A DNA stretch of 64,000 bases from Eubacteriales bacterium (GTDB taxonomy: Bacteria > Bacillota > Clostridia > Christensenellales > CAG-138): NCBI GenBank assembly GCA_021373115.1, contig JAJFTI010000027.1, positions 1-64,000 on the forward strand, read 5' to 3'. Below are positions 36,375 to 43,869 of this stretch, piece after piece. Positions within the stretch are counted from its first letter, which is position 1. Each line of letters opens with the position of its first letter. The position numbers and the translations under genes were made by a program. The notes under the pieces were generated by a model. It saw only the letters and a program-made list of their open reading frames with translations. It ran no database searches and was not told the origin of the DNA.

Positions 36375-36432
36375 GGAATTAAACACAGGATCCAACTAAA
36401 AACGTTTCGTGAGGTGATTCCTTCTGACACGA

Positions 36433-37212
36433 ATGCCTGCCCTGTTCGTCGGCCATGGTTCGCCGATGAACGCAATTGAGAGGAACACTTTTTCGGATGC
36501 GTGGATTGCGCTCGGCGAACAACTTCCCAAACCGGAAGCGATTCTCAGCGTATCCGCCCATTGGTTCACGCGCGGAACGAAAATCAACCGCTCACCCGAG
36601 ACAAAGATGGTATACGACATGTATGGTTTTCCGGATGAATTATACCGCGTTGTGTATCCTGCCCCCGGCTCGCCCCTATTTTCTCAAAAAGCAAAGCTGC
36701 TGCTTGAAGATCGCGCTGATTTTGACGATTCCTGGGGGCTGGATCACGGAAGTTGGTCGGTCCTGCGTCGTCTGTTTCCAAAAGCGGACGTCCCCGTCTT
36801 TCAAGTAAGTGTAGACGCTTACGCATCGATGGAAGACCACTTTGCGATGGGTGAGCGGCTTCAGGCTCTACGAGACGAAGGCGTGCTGATTCTTGGCAGC
36901 GGAAACATCGTGCATAACCTCGGGCGTGTTGACTGGCAAAGCGCTGGCGGTTTTCCATGGGCACATGATTTTGACGGATACGTCAAACAGGCGATCCTGT
37001 CCCGCTCGCTGGAACGTGTAATACGCTATCAGGAAGCGGGCGAGCCCGCCCGGCTCGCCGTTCCAACGCCCGATCATTACGCGCCGTTGCTCTATGTGCT
37101 TGGAGCAAGCGAAGGAAGCGACCGCGTACGCGTATTCAACGAAGCCTGCGTTATGGGCTCGCTTTCGATGACCGGTTATCTATTTGAGAGTTCTGCCGAC
37201 AATGTTGTTTAG
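36433..37212 (+). CDS. DODA-type (LigB family) extradiol dioxygenase
   Basis: Class III extradiol ring-cleavage dioxygenase resembling YgiD/4,5-DOPA dioxygenase, about 260 aa. The metal ligands are visible in LFVGHGSPMNAIE (His, about residue 8), SVSAHWFT (His, about 43) and LGSGNIVHNLG (His, about 159), with DHGSWSVL between. Substrates in this family are catecholic aromatics; the in vivo substrate here is unknown. GAGGTG lies 16 bases before ATG 36433, which is long; an in-frame CTG at 36424 has ideal spacing and would give the MTRMPALF start typical of homologues. First gene of a plus-strand redox set, opposite TetR. Confidence 0.88.
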   Translation: MPALFVGHGSPMNAIERNTFSDAWIALGEQLPKPEAILSVSAHWFTRGTKINRSPETKMVYDMYGFPDELYRVVYPAPGSPLFSQKAKLLLEDRADFDDSWGLDHGSWSVLRRLFPKADVPVFQVSVDAYASMEDHFAMGERLQALRDEGVLILGSGNIVHNLGRVDWQSAGGFPWAHDFDGYVKQAILSRSLERVIRYQEAGEPARLAVPTPDHYAPLLYVLGASEGSDRVRVFNEACVMGSLSMTGYLFESSADNVV

Positions 37213-37243
37213 TATAGAGTAACGTATAGTCAGGAGGTTTCCA

Positions 37244-38080
37244 ATGGGTCAGCGTGATATCCTCAAAACCGTTCGCGGACAGCGGGCGGTGGACGGCGCC
37301 GGCGTTCGGCTGGTGCGTGTGTTGGGTCATCCGGACGTTTACGATTTTGATCCTTTCCTCATGTTGGATTCGTTTGATTCCAGGGATCCGCAGGACTATA
37401 TCGCGGGATTTCCGTGGCATCCGCACCGCGGCATAGAAACCATTACGTATTTAGTCCATGGCCGCATCGAGCATATGGACAGTCTCGGCAACAAAGGCGT
37501 GATTTCCTCCGGCGAAAGCCAATGGATGACCGCAGGCAGCGGAATCCTGCATCAGGAAATGCCACAGGCATCCGAGCGTATGCTTGGCATTCAGCTTTGG
37601 CTGAATCTGCCCCGTGCGCAAAAAATGGCGAACCCCGCCTACTTAAGCATCCTTCCGGAGGATATTCCGGTCGTGCGGATTGGCAATGCGGATATTCGTG
37701 TGCTTTCCGGCAGTCTCTCCGGCGTCAGCGGCGTTACGCCCCGCCATATTCCGGCGAGCATTTTCGATATTTCGCTTCCGCGCGACGAGGCGCTCACGCT
37801 GCCCGTAAACCCGGACGAGACCGTGTTTGTCTTTCTCATGGAAGGCGGCGGCCTGATCGGCGACGAGTTGATTCCTGAAAAAACCGCCGTTCTTTTTGGC
37901 AGCGGTAATGAAATCGCGCTGGAAGCAACGCTGGACAGCGATTTGCGCGTTCTATTCTTCTCCGGTAAAGCGCTGCATGAACCCATCGCCTGGGGCGGAC
38001 CGATCGTCATGAATACACGAAAGGAACTTGACACGGCGTTTGACGAATTGCAGCGCGGAACGTTCATTAAAACGGTCTGA
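37244..38080 (+). CDS. Pirin family protein
   Basis: Bicupin protein of 278 aa; some bacterial pirins have quercetin 2,3-dioxygenase activity and others bind regulators. The N-terminal cupin carries the family block FPWHPHRGIETITYLVHGRIEHMDS (about residues 59-83) with the metal ligands, then QWMTAGSGILHQEMP (about 90). A second, less conserved cupin follows. AGGAGG precedes ATG 37244. It follows the dioxygenase by 31 bases, so the two are probably co-transcribed and may act on related aromatic or quinone compounds (inference). Confidence 0.9.
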   Translation: MGQRDILKTVRGQRAVDGAGVRLVRVLGHPDVYDFDPFLMLDSFDSRDPQDYIAGFPWHPHRGIETITYLVHGRIEHMDSLGNKGVISSGESQWMTAGSGILHQEMPQASERMLGIQLWLNLPRAQKMANPAYLSILPEDIPVVRIGNADIRVLSGSLSGVSGVTPRHIPASIFDISLPRDEALTLPVNPDETVFVFLMEGGGLIGDELIPEKTAVLFGSGNEIALEATLDSDLRVLFFSGKALHEPIAWGGPIVMNTRKELDTAFDELQRGTFIKTV

Positions 38081-38122
38081 ACTAAAATCGTTCATTCTGA
38101 AATCTTGAAGGAAGTATTGTAT

Positions 38123-38692
38123 ATGAGTCAACTGAAAATTATCGCCATTGTCGGTTCCCTTCGCAAAGAATCCTACAATCTTCAGCTCGCCCTTGCCGCA
38201 AAGGATATCGTCGATACGCGCGCATCGTTCGAATTGCTGGATTACGCGGATGTGCCTCTGCTGAATCAGGAGATCGAATTTCCAGCCCCTGCTTCCGTTC
38301 GTCGGGTTCGGGATGCGGTAAAATCCGCAAACGGAATTTGGATCTTTACGCCGGAATACAACCATTCCTATCCAGGCGTATTAAAGAATCTGATTGACTG
38401 GCTTTCGCGTCCCGCCAGCAAGGAGGAACGTCAGGTTCTGATTCGAAAGCCGGTTGCCATCAGCGGTATCTCCCCCGGTATGGGCGGTACCGTAACCGCA
38501 CAGGACCTGCTCGCAATGCTGCTAAGCATGCTGAATGCGGACATAATGAACGTTCCGCGCCTTGCAATTCCAAATGCGGCGCAGCAGACGGATGAAAACG
38601 GAAAGCTGAAGCTGACGACGAGCATGCCGTATCTGGAAAAACAAGCCGATGCGTTTCTATCTTTTCTGGAGTCGCGTTCTGCAAAGATTTAA
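38123..38692 (+). CDS. NADPH-dependent FMN reductase
   Basis: Flavodoxin-like FMN-binding reductase of 189 aa, related to ArsH/YieF-type quinone or azo reductases. IVGSLRKESYN (about residue 11) is the phosphate-binding loop, and FTPEYNHSYPGVLKNLIDW (about 75) the flavin-ring loop. ATG 38123 is behind GGAAG; an upstream TTG at 38105 overlaps that site. It follows pirin by 42 bases. In this setting a quinone-reductase or electrophile-detoxifying role is plausible but inferred. Confidence 0.9.
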   Translation: MSQLKIIAIVGSLRKESYNLQLALAAKDIVDTRASFELLDYADVPLLNQEIEFPAPASVRRVRDAVKSANGIWIFTPEYNHSYPGVLKNLIDWLSRPASKEERQVLIRKPVAISGISPGMGGTVTAQDLLAMLLSMLNADIMNVPRLAIPNAAQQTDENGKLKLTTSMPYLEKQADAFLSFLESRSAKI

Positions 38693-38750
38693 ACTTGCGT
38701 TTTCGTTTTGTAGGCACATTATAAATTTGATGAATTGGACACAAAGGAAC

Positions 38751-39443
38751 ATGCAAAAAAAAGAACCACACATTCGAATCATTCCAAACGGCCCCTATCT
38801 GGTTTCGGGGAACATTCCTCTATCCGAAAAAATTATTGTGCCAAATGGTGATGGATATATCTATCAAGATGGCCGCAAACTCCCGCAGCGGGAAACATAT
38901 GCGCTTTGCCGTTGCGGAAAAACAAGCACGCCTCCTTTTTGTGACGGCGCACATATTGCATGCGGGTTCGTAGGTGAAGAAACAGCGTGCAAAAACGATT
39001 ATGACAAGCGCGCAACGAAACTTACCGGTTCAGGCGTTGATCTTCTGGATGACGGCCGCTGCGCATTTGCGCGATTCTGCCACAGGGAAAGCGGGGACGC
39101 CTGGGAACTTGCCGAGAATTCCGATACGGAATTCCTTCGCTCGGAAGCAATTCTCGCTGCCAGCGAATGTCCGGCAGGCCGCCTGACGGCTCTGGAAAAA
39201 GACGGTACGGCGTACGAGCCGGAATATTCCCCCGGTATTGAGATTTTTCAGGATCCGGAGGAAAAAGTCAGCGCCGGTATATTCGTAAAGGGCGGCATCC
39301 CGATCGAATCCGCAGACGGATCGACCTACGAAGTCCGCAACCGTGTTGTGCTCTGCCGGTGCGGCTTGTCGCATAATAAGCCCTTCTGCGACGCGGCGCA
39401 CATCGCCGGGGATTATCACGATCTTGCGAAACGTAAAGACTAG
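38751..39443 (+). CDS. Double-CDGSH iron-sulfur protein with a Fer4_19 domain
   Basis: A 230-aa protein with two CDGSH-type 2Fe-2S motifs, CRCGKTSTPPFCDGAH (about residue 53) and CRCGLSHNKPFCDAAH (about 205), flanking a central divergent mono-cluster ferredoxin-like domain (about 85-150, Cys in RCAFARFCH and ASECPAGRL). The second motif has Ala for Gly in the CDGxH core. Such proteins are thought to handle electrons or clusters. ATG 38751 has AGGA only three bases upstream; ATG 38730 is an alternative without a good site. Downstream of the FMN reductase, which could be a redox partner (inference). Confidence 0.85.
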   Translation: MQKKEPHIRIIPNGPYLVSGNIPLSEKIIVPNGDGYIYQDGRKLPQRETYALCRCGKTSTPPFCDGAHIACGFVGEETACKNDYDKRATKLTGSGVDLLDDGRCAFARFCHRESGDAWELAENSDTEFLRSEAILAASECPAGRLTALEKDGTAYEPEYSPGIEIFQDPEEKVSAGIFVKGGIPIESADGSTYEVRNRVVLCRCGLSHNKPFCDAAHIAGDYHDLAKRKD

Positions 39444-39477
39444 AATGTGTTTCTAAAATTATACGGAGGGTTTTTTT

Positions 39478-40008
39478 ATGAAAACCGCATTGCTGGTCAT
39501 AGACGTTCAAAATGCGCTGATTGACGATCATCCCGCGCAGACGGATCTCTTTTTACGCAACATTGTCACGCTGATTGATACGGCGCATGCTTTCGGTGCC
39601 GAAGTCATATACGTCCGTCACGATGGCGGTGTCGGCGACGTGCTGGAATATGGAACGCCGGGCTGGCAGCTCCACTCTTCCCTAACGCCGGAAACGCAGG
39701 AGCATATCTTTGAAAAGAGGTTCCCGAGTTCTTTTAAAGAAACCGGACTTCGGGAATATCTGCATCAAAAGGCGATCGAACGGCTTGTCCTTTGCGGAAT
39801 GCAGACCGAATACTGTATCGACTCCAGCGCAAAAGCGGCTTTTGAGCATGGGTTTGAAGTTGCAGTTCCATGCGACGCGACAACGACCTACAACAATCCA
39901 TTCCTATCCGGTGAACAAATCATTCGTTTCTACGAAAAGATGATCTGGTGCGAGCCCGTCGTGCAAGTAGTAACCATTGAGGAAGCAAAAGAACTTCTAA
40001 AAAAATAA
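39478..40008 (+). CDS. Isochorismatase-family cysteine hydrolase
   Basis: Alpha/beta cysteine hydrolase of 176 aa. The catalytic triad is legible: Asp in LLVIDVQNALI (about residue 8), Lys in EKRFPSSF (about 80) and Cys in GMQTEYCIDSSA (about 114). Family members hydrolyse isochorismate, nicotinamide or N-carbamoyl amides; the Gln-Thr-Glu-Tyr-Cys context suggests the unspecific hydrolase group. GGAGG precedes ATG 39478. It closes the plus-strand redox set; a separate promoter starts the next gene. Confidence 0.9.
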   Translation: MKTALLVIDVQNALIDDHPAQTDLFLRNIVTLIDTAHAFGAEVIYVRHDGGVGDVLEYGTPGWQLHSSLTPETQEHIFEKRFPSSFKETGLREYLHQKAIERLVLCGMQTEYCIDSSAKAAFEHGFEVAVPCDATTTYNNPFLSGEQIIRFYEKMIWCEPVVQVVTIEEAKELLKK

Positions 40009-40068
40009 AGCATCCATCTCTGCGCCGCTCTATCCCGCCCATACGACATGGCGGCTCTTTTCTTTACA

Positions 40069-40098
40069 TTGACAGCGAACAAGCGGAACCCATATAAT
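40069..40098 (+). promoter_or_regulatory. Promoter of the acyltransferase gene
   Basis: TTGACA, 18 bases, TATAAT: near-consensus, 57 bases before GTG 40156. It lies within an upstream extension of the reading frame, which supports the shorter start. Confidence 0.75.
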
Positions 40099-40155
40099 AC
40101 GCACAGTAATACTCAACAAAAAAAGCGGTTATGTTGGCCGCGAGAAGGAGCTCCA

Positions 40156-41409
40156 GTGAACGAATCGTTTCCCCGTTTTGATATGTTGGAACACCCAAAA
40201 CGACAGAGACTTCTTCCACTTGCCTGGGCAATCAGCTTTCCAGCCGTTTGGCAGCACCGCACAAAAATTGAAAAAATCAATATGGAGACGGTCAAACCGC
40301 CGTATATCCTTCTTTGTAACCACAATGCGTTTCTGGATTTTAAAGTAACGACCGCCGCCGTCTTTCCGCACAGGGCAAATTATGTTGTCGCAATCGACGG
40401 TTTTACAACGCCGACGAAAAAAGGGTTTGCCAGCCGTGAATGGCTCCTGCGTATCGTTGGCTGTATCTGCAAACGAAAATTCACGAACGACGCGATTCTG
40501 GTTCGACATCTGAACCGCGTGATTAAGAACGGCGATATTGCCGTTCTATATCCGGAGGCGCGCTACTCGCTCTGCGGAACAAACGCCGTTCTGCCGGACT
40601 CGCTTGGAAAGCTCTGTAAACTTCTGAAGGTTCCGGTCGTTACGATGATTCTGCACGGGCACCATATCAATTCGCCCGTCTGGAACCTGTCCGATCGCGG
40701 CGTGAAACCGACAGAAGCGCAGATGTCGCTTCTTTACTCCGCGGAAGCACTCTCCAGCGCTTCTGCGGAAGAGGTCAACGCCGCGATCAACGCCGCATTC
40801 ATATACGACGATTTTGCCTGGCAGCGCGAACGCGGCATTCGGGTTGCCTGCCCAGATCGTACGGAAGGGCTTCACAAGGTGCTTTACCAGTGCCCGCACT
40901 GCAAGGCGGAATACCAAATGGATTCCAAAGGATCGGAGCTCTTCTGCTCCGTCTGTAAAAAGCGCTGGGAGATGGACGAGCTTGGCGTTCTGCACGCAAA
41001 GGACGGCGAAACCGAATTTTCTCATATTCCGGATTGGTATGAGTGGGAACGGAAAAATGTTCGCCGCGAAATAGAAGATGGCACCTATTCCATCGCCTGC
41101 CCTGTTCGGGTCGAATCCCTGCCAAACGCAAAAGGGTATATTTCAATCGGCGAAGGCGTGCTAACGCATAATATGGATGGATTTACCGTTCGGGGAAGCG
41201 GTCGGTATGGCGATTTTGAAATGGTAAAACCGGTACCAACGCTGTACTCCTGCCATATTGAATTTAATTATCTCGGGAAATACGGCGACTGTGTCGATTT
41301 AAATACGCTGGACGATACTTGGTATTGCTATCCATACGACTGCAAATTTTCCGTTACGAAGATTGCGCTTGCAACCGAGGAACTCTTTCTGCATTTTCAC
41401 AGGCGCTGA
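40156..41409 (+). CDS. Lysophospholipid acyltransferase-like protein with zinc ribbon
   Basis: PlsC-type acyltransferase of 417 aa. The catalytic NHxxxxD motif is NHNAFLDFK (about residue 57), with a second block LYPEARYSLCG (about 133). After the roughly 220-residue catalytic part comes a zinc-ribbon-like module with two Cys pairs (YQCPHCKAEY and FCSVCKKRW, about 240-270) and a C-terminal domain of about 150 residues that I do not recognise. Typical PlsC proteins are about 200-250 aa and lack these additions. The start is GTG 40156 behind AAGGAG. Membrane-lipid acylation is the likely chemistry; the acceptor is unknown. Confidence 0.8.
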   Translation: MNESFPRFDMLEHPKRQRLLPLAWAISFPAVWQHRTKIEKINMETVKPPYILLCNHNAFLDFKVTTAAVFPHRANYVVAIDGFTTPTKKGFASREWLLRIVGCICKRKFTNDAILVRHLNRVIKNGDIAVLYPEARYSLCGTNAVLPDSLGKLCKLLKVPVVTMILHGHHINSPVWNLSDRGVKPTEAQMSLLYSAEALSSASAEEVNAAINAAFIYDDFAWQRERGIRVACPDRTEGLHKVLYQCPHCKAEYQMDSKGSELFCSVCKKRWEMDELGVLHAKDGETEFSHIPDWYEWERKNVRREIEDGTYSIACPVRVESLPNAKGYISIGEGVLTHNMDGFTVRGSGRYGDFEMVKPVPTLYSCHIEFNYLGKYGDCVDLNTLDDTWYCYPYDCKFSVTKIALATEELFLHFHRR

Positions 41410-41429
41410 TCCGGATAAAATTCCAAATA

Positions 41430-41466
41430 AAAACGCAGGATTGTCGAATGACGATCCTGCGTTTTC
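41430..41466 (-). terminator. Bidirectional terminator between the acyltransferase and tRNA-Glu
   Basis: AAAACGCAGGAT...ATCCTGCGTTTT hairpin. On the minus strand it is followed by TTTTTATTT and ends the tRNA-Glu transcript; on plus it can end the acyltransferase transcript. Confidence 0.85.
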
Positions 41467-41471
41467 TGCGT

Positions 41472-41547
41472 TGGTACCCAGTAGGGGAGTCGAACCCCTG
41501 TTCCCGCCGTGAGAGGGCGGTGTCCTAGGCCACTAGACGAACTGAGC
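41472..41547 (-). tRNA. tRNA-Glu (CTC)
   Basis: Minus-strand cloverleaf with acceptor GCTCAGT/ACTGGGT, anticodon loop with CTC between CCGCC and GGCGG, encoded CCA. It has its own promoter and terminator. With the TTC tRNA of the array it completes Glu decoding. Confidence 0.93.
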
Positions 41548-41562
41548 GCGGTTGCAGGCAAT

Positions 41563-41591
41563 ATGATACCGAAATATCGATCCGGTGTCAA
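41563..41591 (-). promoter_or_regulatory. Promoter of tRNA-Glu (CTC)
   Basis: Minus-strand TTGACA (41586-41591), 17 bases, TATCAT (41563-41568), 16 bases before the tRNA. Confidence 0.75.
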
Positions 41592-41658
41592 GAGAAAATC
41601 GGAATTAAAGCTTAGCCCGTTTCCGCAGGAAAGGATCCGTTTTAAGCTGTATCCATAT

Positions 41659-41688
41659 TTGACTCGGTTTACTCAATCCTGCTATACT
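41659..41688 (+). promoter_or_regulatory. Promoter of the flavin-reductase-like gene
   Basis: TTGACT, 18 bases, TATACT, 37 bases before the start codon. Confidence 0.7.
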
Positions 41689-41724
41689 CAACCTATCACC
41701 ATTCAGAAAGGTTTTTCAAAAGAT

Positions 41725-42381
41725 ATGAAATTTGAAATCGGCGAGAATCTTCCGGAGTATTTCCAGCCCGATTGGCCAGAACAATACGATATCTTTTCCC
41801 ATTTTGAGTTCGCCTGCGGAATCCCGCAGGCAATCTTTGCCGTTACCACACTTAAACAAAACGGACAACCGAACGTATGTCTTCAATCCTGGAGTTCCTT
41901 TTTCGGCGGCTCGGAAGGATATTTTGTCGTGCTCGGCGGCCTGATGAAACATACGCATACCTATAGCAATATTCTCCGCGAAAAACAGTTTTGCGTCAAC
42001 TTTCTCCCCCTTTCGTATTACGATGATCTGAAACGTTCCATCGAAAAAAATCATACCGATGCGGATGAGATAGCGGTTTGCGGGCTGACCGCCGAGCCGG
42101 GAAAACGAATATCGGCGCCTCGTATTGCGGAATCGTTTCTTGCCATGGAATGCACGTTGCATCAAGAGGTTGATCTGAGCGGCAGCGGCGTATTTTCGCT
42201 GCTTGTCGGTCGCGTTTTGCAGGCAGCCGTAGCGGAAGAGTACGCGTATGGGATGGATGCAAAATACGCCGATCATGGTTTCTTCTTTAACATTCACTCT
42301 CCGGTCAACATAGAAACCGGCGTTTGCGACCCGGTCGGTTTCGCAACGCTGCAGATGAACCGCACAGAGTCAACACATTAA
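41725..42381 (+). CDS. Flavin reductase-like FMN-binding protein
   Basis: A 218-aa split-barrel flavoprotein of the flavin reductase/FMN-binding group. Recognisable features are the early IPQAIFAVTTLKQNGQPNV block (about residue 33), the SWSSFFGGSEGYFVVLGG strand and the KQFCVNFLPLSYYDDL segment (about 92). The real start is ATG 41725, downstream of the promoter; the open frame extends upstream through the antisense of the tRNA-Glu and is not coding there. The role may be electron supply to an Fe-S or flavin partner; no partner is adjacent. Confidence 0.78.
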   Translation: MKFEIGENLPEYFQPDWPEQYDIFSHFEFACGIPQAIFAVTTLKQNGQPNVCLQSWSSFFGGSEGYFVVLGGLMKHTHTYSNILREKQFCVNFLPLSYYDDLKRSIEKNHTDADEIAVCGLTAEPGKRISAPRIAESFLAMECTLHQEVDLSGSGVFSLLVGRVLQAAVAEEYAYGMDAKYADHGFFFNIHSPVNIETGVCDPVGFATLQMNRTESTH

Positions 42382-42407
42382 GGAACTCACAATATACAAC
42401 ATAGAAA

Positions 42408-42436
42408 AGCAAGGCCGCCATATAGGCGGCTTTGCT
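42408..42436. terminator. Bidirectional terminator
   Basis: AGCAAGGCCGCC-ATATA-GGCGGCTTTGCT hairpin (12 pairs with one G-U) between convergent genes. Confidence 0.75.
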
Positions 42437-42439
42437 GCA

Positions 42440-43735
42440 TCAATCCTTTGATTTATCCACCACGGGACCGTCCAGCACCACTTCCGGTGTATAGATCGCG
42501 TGATATGGATTTTCGGGGTCAGGGTCGCTCGGGTCCCAGCCATACTCATGTTTTTCGTCCATATACGGTTCTTCGTAAATCAGCTTAGGCGGCGTCGGCG
42601 GAATTGGTCCGCTGTCATCCGTAATCACAATCATAGTGCCAACCGGACAGTTCATATAGATCCAGTAAGCGTCAATGCAGCGCAGGCGCACGCATCCGCC
42701 GGAAGCAATGGTGCCAAGCTTCTCATAGTATTTTACAAACATTTGCTTCTTGCCGTTTACCTGCGAGTACCGTTTGTCGCCACCGATTGGTACGGAATGG
42801 AATAGGTAGCTGCCGGTAATACGGCTCGCATATTGCGAATAGACGTTTTCTCCATCGATCTGACCCATCTTCTTATAGGGATATTGACGGACGATCGCGA
42901 ATGTTCCACGCGGGGTCATTTCCTTGCTGCGCCCGGTCGAACAGATCATGATGCGCTCCTGTGTCCACTCTCCATCTTTCGCAAGATAAACAACAATGCT
43001 CTCCGTGCCAATATAAACCACGATCATTCGTTCTCCGTCCGCCGTTGGAGCAGTTGCCGGCATGTAGGAGGGTACGGCAATCGCAGCCGTACTGGCAAGC
43101 GCGCCGGGAGTCATAACCCCTTCGCTGTCGGATGAATAGAACGCCCCTTTCGACGCCCCAACGACGCCGTAGATAAAGTATGCGCCTGCTCCATCCGTAA
43201 TCACTCCGTTTTCCAGCACCTGATATGCGGAACGTAAACGCAGCGTATCCGGCAAAGGCTGCGGAAGACTTGTTCCAAACGATTCCGTCGTTGGATCAAC
43301 AGTCGCGGAATATTCCGAAAGAATGCTGCCCGATTCATCCGACGGATAGAACCCGGAATACAGCTCCCCCGCCACCCCGTTCACCAATTCGTTATACCCG
43401 CCGAACACGCGGTACTGTACGACGCCGGAAGATTCTGTAAACGCAAAAAGTGCAAGGGACGAATCCTGCGTTTCTACGCGCGTATATCCGGCCGGCACTT
43501 CAAAATCATCCGGCAGCGGCATGGTTTGCGCTTCCGAATACGTAATAACCGGAACCGGCGTGACCACAAGCGGTACGGGGGTTGGCATTGCATCCGCGGC
43601 GGACGCGAGCGTACCAAGAAGTTCTCCGCAAGCGCAAAACGTCAGCAGCAGCGCAGCCGAAAAAGCGACCAGCAGCATTTTCAAAAAAATCGTGAATCCA
43701 TTCGGATTCTTATGGCCGAATCGAAATCTGTTCAT
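42440..43735 (-). CDS. L,D-transpeptidase (YkuD domain), lipoprotein-like
   Basis: Cell-wall cross-linking enzyme of 431 aa that would form 3-3 peptide links. An N-terminal hydrophobic stretch ends at LLTFCAC (about residue 35), a possible lipobox or signal peptide, followed by a Pro-rich linker. The YkuD domain begins near 240 (MIVVYIGTESIVVYLAKDG) and has the His in SYLFHSVP and the nucleophile Cys in ASGGCVRLRCID; the usual SHGC is SGGC here. ATG 43735 is eight bases after a TATAAT; ATG 43759 upstream would lie inside the promoter. Divergent from the carboxypeptidase gene, which acts on the same wall peptides. Confidence 0.9.
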   Translation of the reverse strand: MNRFRFGHKNPNGFTIFLKMLLVAFSAALLLTFCACGELLGTLASAADAMPTPVPLVVTPVPVITYSEAQTMPLPDDFEVPAGYTRVETQDSSLALFAFTESSGVVQYRVFGGYNELVNGVAGELYSGFYPSDESGSILSEYSATVDPTTESFGTSLPQPLPDTLRLRSAYQVLENGVITDGAGAYFIYGVVGASKGAFYSSDSEGVMTPGALASTAAIAVPSYMPATAPTADGERMIVVYIGTESIVVYLAKDGEWTQERIMICSTGRSKEMTPRGTFAIVRQYPYKKMGQIDGENVYSQYASRITGSYLFHSVPIGGDKRYSQVNGKKQMFVKYYEKLGTIASGGCVRLRCIDAYWIYMNCPVGTMIVITDDSGPIPPTPPKLIYEEPYMDEKHEYGWDPSDPDPENPYHAIYTPEVVLDGPVVDKSKD

Positions 43736-43742
43736 GCTCCCT

Positions 43743-43772
43743 ATTATAATCGAAACCATCGATGAATATCAA
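43743..43772 (-). promoter_or_regulatory. Promoter of the L,D-transpeptidase gene
   Basis: Minus-strand TTGATA (43767-43772), 18 bases, TATAAT (43743-43748). The -10 ends eight bases before ATG 43735, which implies a nearly leaderless mRNA. Confidence 0.6.
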
Positions 43773-43830
43773 CGCTTCCTATCACATCGATCTTGCAGAA
43801 TGGCAATGCTATCGTCATATTTCTTCGCCG

Positions 43831-43859
43831 TTTACAGAAAAAAAAGCACGTGGTAAAAT
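43831..43859 (+). promoter_or_regulatory. Promoter of the D-Ala-D-Ala carboxypeptidase gene
   Basis: TTTACA, 17 bases, TAAAAT. The -10 ends ten bases before ATG 43870. Confidence 0.55.
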
Positions 43860-43869
43860 ATCCTGGAAT

